Shown here: positions 21,159 to 25,805 of the stretch, piece by piece | Position numbering within the stretch: the first letter of the stretch is position 1 | Layout of the letters: each line of letters opens with the position of its first letter | Source: an uncultured Lachnospiraceae bacterium | GTDB lineage: Bacteria; Bacillota; Clostridia; Lachnospirales; Lachnospiraceae | Assembly: GCA_905236545.1 (NCBI GenBank) | Contig: CAJOQO010000074.1 | Coordinates: 1 to 25,805 of the forward strand | DNA: 25,805 nucleotides | Direction of reading: 5' to 3' | Made by a program: the position numbers and the translations under genes | Notes under the pieces: model-generated | What the model was told of the DNA's origin: nothing | Database searches by the model: none | What the model saw: the letters and a program-made list of their open reading frames with translations, nothing else

Positions 21159-23786
21159 TTATTCCTTCCGTCTTTCCGGGCTGTTCTTTCTGCTTCGGTT
21201 TATCACGGCCTGCCCGGACACCGCAAAATGATATGCGTCGATCCAGCCGCCCCGGTATTCCCCTGCCATCGGCCGAAGCGCCGGATCCGCGATGATCAGA
21301 TCAAAGTTTCCCTCTCTGACAAGGGAAGTGAAATCCTCTTCCTCCCTCAGGGAAACATCCCCCTCCATGGAAAGAGCGTCTTTCCTGTCAAACCATGTCG
21401 CGACTGTGATGCTCCTGGCAGGCTTCGCGTCTGTCCCCGGCCGGTCGCAGGCCGGAAGATGCGATGCGGCAGGATCCTTCAGCGCGTCCCGGATCGCGCC
21501 TGCCAGGACCTGCTCGTGCACGACAAGGATTCTTGCATCTGCGCGAAGGGAAGAGATGACACCGGAAGCATTTTCCTCCAGAAGCAGCATGGGATCGGCA
21601 GGGAATCCAACCTCATAGGGAATCTGGAAACGTCTCTTCAGATATTCCGCCGCAGCGATCCCCGATGCGGATACCACATAGTTTTTCCGGGCGAGAGAAC
21701 ATCTGGCTATGGTATCCAGGCCTCCCTCCATCCCGTGGAGAAGCACCTCATCGTACCCCTTTCCGAGCAGGGCATCCCGGACCGCCCCCGTCCAGGCCGG
21801 ATCAAACAGATCCAGCGGATTCAGGCCAAGCACGCCGCAGATTCTCTTCGGCACCTCTTTCGCAAAGTCTTCTTTCTCCCCCGCAAAGGTTTTCATGATC
21901 TCCAGAAGCGCCATTTCGATCCCCCGGTCATACAGATGCATCCCGTCCGTCGAAACGGCTATGCAGGGAAGAGAAACGGCGCGCCGGGTCATCGCGGCTA
22001 CCGACTCCAGGTCTGTGCCGATGACGGCAGGGACAGGCGTACCGACAAGCGCGATAAACTTCGCATCGATCTTACGGGCCGCGTCCGTCAGTTTTTTTAC
22101 CAGAAGGTCATCCCTGCCCAGGATCGCATCCATATCCCGCAGGCCGGCACTGAAGACAGCCGCGACGCGCGGATGGCTCTTGCCGCCGGCTTTGCTGCCG
22201 CCGTTCTCCTCTGCGCAGATCCCCTGGCAGCGCGCTTCCTCCGATCTGTGAAGTCCTGCACGGTATGCCGGATAATCCGGCTGCCACCTCGGCTCGTCAA
22301 ATCCGCAGATATTACCGGCACAGCCTCCCGCATCCACGATAACAACGATTCCGCCAAGTGCATAGCACACAGAGACGGCGCCTGACTGATCCGGCGCAAA
22401 GGGAGTGAGATGCTTCCTGAAGCCCGGGATCCGGCGGCCGCCCTGTGTTTTTGGTGCGGCTGCCTTTCTATCTTCCGGTTCTGTTCTGTTTTCCGTTTTC
22501 CCCGCCCCATATCCGTCTGTGGCTGCTTCCATCTCCCGGACCAGTGCGCGCACTCCTGCATATCCAAACGGCTGCAGATCGCTGTTCCATAAAACATGCG
22601 CTGCGCCCGGATGGTAGCAGGCGGCATCCTTGCCGATTGTCAGCCGCAGATCCGCTTCCTGTTCTTCATAATACAGCATGGAGGGGTCCTGGTTCGAATA
22701 GATCTTCGTATCCGGACTGATCCCGGCCAGCTCCTTCAGGTACCAGATGCTCTCCTCATTGACCGATGCGAAGATCTCCTCTACCATGATGCCGCGCGAC
22801 GCCAGAGTCAGGGCAAGCTCGAAGGGATCCGCGTTGGCGCATTCCCCGATCGAAACCCGGATATGCCGCATCTTCCTGCAGAAGGCTTCCAGCATCTCAC
22901 AGGTTGTCTGACAGTCCTCCCTGTCCTGAATCTCTATTCCCGCCGCTTTGGCAAATGCGCCGTATTGTCTGTGGATGCGGTCCGGGTCGTAAAATCTGCG
23001 AAGCGCAATGTACGGGATCTTCAGCCTGCCTGCGAGATCATCCGCTGCAGGTCTGCATTCCGGATTCAGGACAAGGTTAAAGTTTGCCTCTGCCATCTCC
23101 TCAAACTGTTCATAGCTGCTGCAGGCGGAAATCTGGCGGATCTTTTTTACGCCTGCCTTACGGAGATACCCATACATTTCCCAGTCTGATGCGACCGGAG
23201 AGAAAAAACCAAGCAGATTAACCGCTGTCCGGTCTCTTTTTCTCTCCTCCAGAAGAGAGTAAAGAGACTGCCTGACATGTACCATCGGCGGACGGATCCC
23301 CTCCCTGGTCAGCGCATACATGAAGGAAGGACGTACCCTGACGCCGCTTGCCTCCTCCGCCTTTCTGCAGACTCTGTCCCAGTCAGTGCCAAGCAGCGCG
23401 TCTACGCAGGTGGCGCAGATCATCACCAGCTTTGGCTTCTTCTCCAAAGACGCAGCGATCTCACACACCGCCTGGGGGATGCGCTTCAGATGACGCCCCG
23501 TCACCAGATCCGTCTCATCCATCTGCAGGTAAAAGAAGCGATTCTGATACTGCGGCATGTCGCTGATCTGGGAAGTATTTCGTCCGCAGCAGCCGGGGGA
23601 CACGATCAGCATAACCGACTCCGGGATCGACAGGCCGGCGCGTTTCACGCCAAAGCCCTCCGCTCCGGGAGAATTGTACGCCAGGGTAGCCGGGCTGCTG
23701 AAAACAAGATGCTTCGTTACCTGATACAGCTCCGGTACCTTTTTCTCCTTCGCCAGCGCGCCGGCTGTATAGCAAGATGCCTGCAT
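21159..23786 (-). CDS. Fused NifD-like/NifK-like nitrogenase component 1 protein
   Basis: One 875-residue chain containing two nitrogenase component 1 units. The N-terminal unit (1-420) is NifD-like: LAYNSPGAEGFG, Cys66-Cys67 in VSPGCCGRN (NifD Cys88 position), Cys127 in ICATCVDALLGTDW (NifD Cys154 position) and a C-terminal PFGYAGVRALVRE. A hydrophilic linker (about 421-458) follows. The C-terminal unit (459-875) is NifK-like: GAVSVCYALGG, Cys489 in DAGGCAGN (NifK Cys95 position), FSAGLRDMDAILGRDDLL, TPVPAVIGTDL and HFAVSGQ. NifD Cys62 is replaced by Ser, and the equivalents of NifK Cys70 and Cys153 are absent. The ATG at 23786 is preferred over 23792 because GAGGAG (23795-23800) is 8 bases away. 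It follows the NifH-like gene by 32 bp; NifH is its likely electron donor. Reaction unknown. Confidence 0.86.
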   Translation of the reverse strand: MQASCYTAGALAKEKKVPELYQVTKHLVFSSPATLAYNSPGAEGFGVKRAGLSIPESVMLIVSPGCCGRNTSQISDMPQYQNRFFYLQMDETDLVTGRHLKRIPQAVCEIAASLEKKPKLVMICATCVDALLGTDWDRVCRKAEEASGVRVRPSFMYALTREGIRPPMVHVRQSLYSLLEERKRDRTAVNLLGFFSPVASDWEMYGYLRKAGVKKIRQISACSSYEQFEEMAEANFNLVLNPECRPAADDLAGRLKIPYIALRRFYDPDRIHRQYGAFAKAAGIEIQDREDCQTTCEMLEAFCRKMRHIRVSIGECANADPFELALTLASRGIMVEEIFASVNEESIWYLKELAGISPDTKIYSNQDPSMLYYEEQEADLRLTIGKDAACYHPGAAHVLWNSDLQPFGYAGVRALVREMEAATDGYGAGKTENRTEPEDRKAAAPKTQGGRRIPGFRKHLTPFAPDQSGAVSVCYALGGIVVIVDAGGCAGNICGFDEPRWQPDYPAYRAGLHRSEEARCQGICAEENGGSKAGGKSHPRVAAVFSAGLRDMDAILGRDDLLVKKLTDAARKIDAKFIALVGTPVPAVIGTDLESVAAMTRRAVSLPCIAVSTDGMHLYDRGIEMALLEIMKTFAGEKEDFAKEVPKRICGVLGLNPLDLFDPAWTGAVRDALLGKGYDEVLLHGMEGGLDTIARCSLARKNYVVSASGIAAAEYLKRRFQIPYEVGFPADPMLLLEENASGVISSLRADARILVVHEQVLAGAIRDALKDPAASHLPACDRPGTDAKPARSITVATWFDRKDALSMEGDVSLREEEDFTSLVREGNFDLIIADPALRPMAGEYRGGWIDAYHFAVSGQAVINRSRKNSPERRKE

Positions 23787-23818
23787 GCCCATATCTCCTC
23801 GATCACTCTCTCTTTCCG

Positions 23819-24574
23819 TTATGCTTCCTCATCGAGCAGTCTTTTTGCCAGATCCAGAAACCTTTTGCTTACTTCAAGCCCGGAATCTCCTTCGATCACG
23901 GTCTTTCCTTCTTCCTCAAAGCGGATGATCTCATCGCTCCTTGGGATCTCTCCGACGATTTCAAGTCCCCGCTCCTTCGCGAACGCGGCTACCTTCTGCG
24001 TTTCATTTTCCACATTCCGGTGATTCAGGATCAGACCCAGCACCCGGGCATAGCTTCGATCCTCAAAGTTCTTCACGGCACGATTGATGTTGTCGGCCGC
24101 GTAAAGAGCCATCTTTTCTCCGCTGGTCACGATCAGGACCTTCTGTGCATATCCTTCCCTGATCGGAGCAGCGAAGCCTCCGCAGACCACGTCTCCAAGC
24201 ACGTCATAAAGCACTACGTCAGGCTTCCAGCTTTCAAACAGCTTCAGTTCTTCCAGAAGCTGAAAGGTTGCGATGATTCCTCTTCCGGCGCAGCCAAGCC
24301 CGGGAGTCGGCCCGCCTGTTTCAATACACAGGATCCCTCTGTATCCCTCTGCGCTGATCTGCCGGTAATCATCCGGGTATTCGTCTCTGACACGCAGATA
24401 ATCCATCACCGGCTCAACCGCTTTTCCGCCCAGCAGGTTGATCGTGGAATCTGCCTTCGGATCACAGCCGATCTGGATCACCCGTTTTCCCAGACTCGCA
24501 AAGGCAGCCGCAAGATTTGCCGTCATGGTGGACTTGCCGATTCCACCCTTTCCATATATCGCAAGCTTTAACAT
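23819..24574 (-). CDS. NifH-like Fe protein (nitrogenase reductase family)
   Basis: A 251-residue ATPase and electron donor of the NifH/BchL/CfbC family. The P loop is [10 protein letters not shown] (7-16), followed by GCDPKADST (36-44). Both ligands of the bridging [4Fe-4S] cluster are present: Cys95 in GLGCAGRGI and Cys131 in [14 protein letters not shown]. Arg98, the equivalent of the ADP-ribosylated arginine of NifH, is also kept. The protein is shorter than a true NifH (about 275-295). It should dock on the fused D/K protein and possibly on the second pair, giving ATP-driven low-potential electrons. AGGAG (24580-24584) is 5 bases before the ATG. The gene is first in the operon and stands behind a structured leader. 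Confidence 0.93.
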   Translation of the reverse strand: MLKLAIYGKGGIGKSTMTANLAAAFASLGKRVIQIGCDPKADSTINLLGGKAVEPVMDYLRVRDEYPDDYRQISAEGYRGILCIETGGPTPGLGCAGRGIIATFQLLEELKLFESWKPDVVLYDVLGDVVCGGFAAPIREGYAQKVLIVTSGEKMALYAADNINRAVKNFEDRSYARVLGLILNHRNVENETQKVAAFAKERGLEIVGEIPRSDEIIRFEEEGKTVIEGDSGLEVSKRFLDLAKRLLDEEA

Positions 24575-24582
24575 ATCCTCTC

Positions 24583-24619
24583 CTGCCTCTGAAGCCGCAG
24601 GCAGCTGATCCGTGCAGCT
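24583..24619 (-). promoter_or_regulatory. Competing small hairpins at the ribosome binding site of the NifH-like gene
   Basis: aggcag (24599-24604) can pair with ctgcct (24583-24588), whose left end overlaps the AGGAG ribosome binding site. agctg (24603-24607) can instead pair with cagct (24615-24619). The two stems share bases and exclude each other, so translation start could be gated. The stems are short (5-6 bp). Confidence 0.35.
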
Positions 24620-24621
24620 CC

Positions 24622-24651
24622 AAAAGAAAATGCGCGCTCTCTGAGCGCGCA
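24622..24651 (-). terminator. Intrinsic terminator in the leader of the NifH-like operon (attenuator)
   Basis: tgcgcgctc (24631-24639) and gagcgcgca (24643-24651) form a 9-bp GC-rich stem with a 3-nt loop. On the minus strand it is followed by TTTTCTTTT (24630-24622). Only 47 bp separate it from the NifH-like start codon, with no visible -10 box in between, so transcripts of the operon probably pass through it. Minus-strand CGCTCTGA (24727-24720) can pair with TCAGAG in the terminator (24644-24639), which would break the stem and act as an antiterminator. Confidence 0.75.
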
Positions 24652-24751
24652 GATTATCCCAGCCTGATCACTGGTTTCTCTCTATCTGCCGCTATTCCGG
24701 CTCGGAAGCATCCTTGCCGTCAGAGCGAATCGTTTGTGTTCTGTCTGGCCT

Positions 24752-24780
24752 ATTCTATCCGAAAGGGCACACCGATGCAA
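24752..24780 (-). promoter_or_regulatory. Candidate promoter of the nitrogenase-like/hyp/hyd operon
   Basis: On the minus strand TTGCAT (24775-24780) and TAGAAT (24752-24757) are 17 bases apart. The -10 is good (5 of 6); the -35 is weak, which would suit an activator. Transcription would start near 24745, leaving a leader of about 170 nt that contains the terminator at 24622-24651. Confidence 0.5.
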
Positions 24781-24787
24781 GCCAAAT

Positions 24788-24814
24788 CTGAGTGTAGCAC
24801 ATTCTGACACTCAG
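24788..24814. promoter_or_regulatory. Inverted repeat just upstream of the candidate operon promoter
   Basis: ctgagtg (24788-24794) and cactcag (24808-24814) form a perfect 7-bp inverted repeat with a 13-bp spacer, starting 8 bp upstream of the -35 box. The centre contains the 16-mer that recurs at 14367-14382. The position fits an activator-binding site. Confidence 0.45.
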
Positions 24815-24898
24815 GAGCCCTGTGTCTGTCGTAAAGTGGTCAGGGTATGGCCTGTAACCATTCTGATCAACCTGTCAGGTAATTGGAAAGTGCTCTAC

Positions 24899-25558
24899 TC
24901 AGGATCTGCCCGGGAACTTTGTTATCCGGCTTCTGCGTTTTTTTCGCTGGGGCTCATCCTTCTGGGCATCATCGGAAGCATCCGTAAAGGGCAGTTCCCC
25001 TTCTCCCCAGTCGAATTCGATCTCCGGGCCGTCGCCATCCTCCCATGCCTCCCCCAGTCCTTCTTCCATTACCATATCGACAAAGCTGGTATTCAGGGAA
25101 TGAATCAGGTCCTCCGTGATCTCCTCCGCCCTCTCATCACTGATCTCCTGACCATGGCTTCGAAGATAACTGATCACGATCGAACTGATAATCCTGGATG
25201 CGGGGATCAGGGGCAGCTCTTTGATCATCTCCAGCATCGTCTTGTCATAGGAGTCTTCCAGCATCTTGATCTGGCTCGTGAGAACCTGGCTGTCGTGATT
25301 GATTCCCTTCCATTGCTCCTCATCCAGCTCCTCTGCCAGGTATTCTTCCGCCTCTTTTCTGGTCATCGGAATGTCATAGCCGGTTTCCTCATACATCTGC
25401 ATCTTGACATTCCCCAGAAGTTCCTCCTCAGTATCCGAAATGTCGGCATTGTCCAGCACAACATAGTTCAGGTAGGAATCCGGAACCAGACCGTCCGGAA
25501 GCAGCTTCTTAACCTGCTCAGCAACTCTTTCCTCTAATCTCTTTTTTCCTTTTGCCAT
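24899..25558 (-). CDS. Acidic protein of unknown function
   Basis: I do not recognise this 219-residue protein. A basic start (MAKGKKRLEERVAEQVKKLL) is followed by a mostly helical, acidic body with no membrane segment, no signal peptide and no cysteine cluster. An Asp/Glu-rich stretch (about 178-206) precedes a basic tail (RKKRRSRITKFPGRS), so both ends are positively charged. The ATG at 25558 has GGGAG 9 bases upstream. An in-frame GTG at 25606 would add 16 residues and is preceded at 14 bases by a stronger GGAGGAG, so the true start is uncertain. It has its own promoter. I see no terminator between it and the NifH-like operon apart from the leader terminator, so some read-through is possible. 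A functional link to the operon is not established. Confidence 0.7.
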   Translation of the reverse strand: MAKGKKRLEERVAEQVKKLLPDGLVPDSYLNYVVLDNADISDTEEELLGNVKMQMYEETGYDIPMTRKEAEEYLAEELDEEQWKGINHDSQVLTSQIKMLEDSYDKTMLEMIKELPLIPASRIISSIVISYLRSHGQEISDERAEEITEDLIHSLNTSFVDMVMEEGLGEAWEDGDGPEIEFDWGEGELPFTDASDDAQKDEPQRKKRRSRITKFPGRS

Positions 25559-25662
25559 CGTTCCTTGCTCCCTTGTCCTCTCATCTCCAGGTTTTCTGTT
25601 CTCCACATGTGTATACGCATCTCCTCCGGAAAATGCAGTCAGAATCTCTATAGGTGAAACCG

Positions 25663-25691
25663 ATTATAGCATAAAGAAAGTAACTGTCCAA
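25663..25691 (-). promoter_or_regulatory. Extended -10 promoter of the acidic-protein gene
   Basis: On the minus strand a perfect TATAAT (25663-25668) is preceded by TGC, making an extended -10. TTGGAC (25686-25691) lies 17 bases further upstream. The transcript would start near 25656, about 100 nt before the ATG at 25558. Confidence 0.8.
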
Positions 25692-25805
25692 TGCTTAACC
25701 GTTAGCCGGTTTTCTGTTATGAGGCACACTCCGGCCTGCGGATGGCTTCCCCATCGCAAACCTGTAGCCCACTCCGGCTGAGCTCTTTGCCGACTGCGAT
25801 CGGGC
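25692..25805. other. Right edge, nothing assigned
   Basis: The last 114 bases show no gene I can support. Short minus-strand frames are open to the edge, but none is long enough to be meaningful. The 9-mer cactccggc occurs twice (25727-25735 and 25770-25778), without clear significance. Confidence 0.3.

Noticed and set aside
13130..24574. A true nitrogen-fixing nitrogenase
   Set aside because: Most P-cluster cysteines are missing in both D/K pairs, the FeMo-cofactor ligands are not clearly kept, and no nifB or other nif genes are present. The NifH-like protein is short. It belongs to the nitrogenase-like families.
21159..24574. Chlorophyll (BchLNB), BchXYZ or coenzyme F430 (CfbCD) reductase
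   Set aside because: The hyp and hyd neighbours do not fit those pathways, no tetrapyrrole genes are present, CfbD is a single homodimeric chain, and the D/K fusion and double pair are not typical of any of them.
24640..24700. TPP riboswitch suggested by GATCAGGCTGGGATAATC in the leader
   Set aside because: Only a fragment resembles the TPP pattern; the CTGAGA and other conserved elements are missing, and the genes are not thiamine-related. I left the leader unassigned.
25717..25805. 3' end of another minus-strand gene at the right edge
   Set aside because: All three minus-strand frames stay open for roughly 29 or more codons, which is expected by chance at this length. No motif supports one of them.

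Overview
The window looks like chromosome from an anaerobic Firmicute, most likely a Lachnospiraceae-type clostridium. Reasons: moderately high GC, strong AGGAGG-type ribosome binding sites, a YesM/YesN two-component pair next to a sugar ABC transporter, AzlCD, meso-diaminopimelate dehydrogenase, and [FeFe]-hydrogenase maturation genes. Every gene I can support lies on the minus strand, so transcription runs from high to low coordinates. The left edge cuts a gene. I see no rRNA, tRNA, CRISPR array, insertion sequence or phage gene.

Left part (1-8763), ordinary metabolism. A YtfQ-like sugar-binding protein (1-598, partial) follows a YesM-type histidine kinase and a YesN-type response regulator, which probably control it. 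Next come azlC/azlD (amino-acid export), a stand-alone larB (nickel-pincer cofactor), meso-diaminopimelate dehydrogenase and L-arabinose isomerase. araA has a good sigma-A promoter surrounded by three repeated half-sites.

Middle and right part (8892-24574), the interesting region. Twelve same-strand genes form what looks like one long operon. In transcription order: a NifH-like Fe protein; one polypeptide that fuses a NifD-like and a NifK-like half; hypF, hypC, hypD, hypE; a TM1266-type iron-only-hydrogenase ACT protein; a second, separate NifD-like and NifK-like pair; hydF; hydE; and an iron-containing alcohol dehydrogenase fused to a HAD phosphatase. HypCDEF is the pathway that builds Fe(CN)2CO for [NiFe] hydrogenases, while HydE and HydF belong to [FeFe]-hydrogenase H-cluster assembly. 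The window contains no hydrogenase structural gene, no nickel-insertion genes (hypA, hypB), no hydG and no nifB. Both nitrogenase-like pairs keep only part of the nitrogenase cysteine set, two in the D-like chain and one in the K-like chain. My inference is a nitrogenase-like two-tier system (reductase plus possible scaffold) tied to iron-CO/CN cofactor chemistry. I know of no described system with this gene set, but I could not search.

The operon begins behind a leader of about 170 nt with an apparent intrinsic terminator (24622-24651), which suggests attenuation or a riboswitch. Hairpins between genes (18720-18762, 13053-13070, 11754-11776) may divide it into segments. Upstream lies an acidic protein of unknown function (24899-25558) with its own strong extended -10 promoter.
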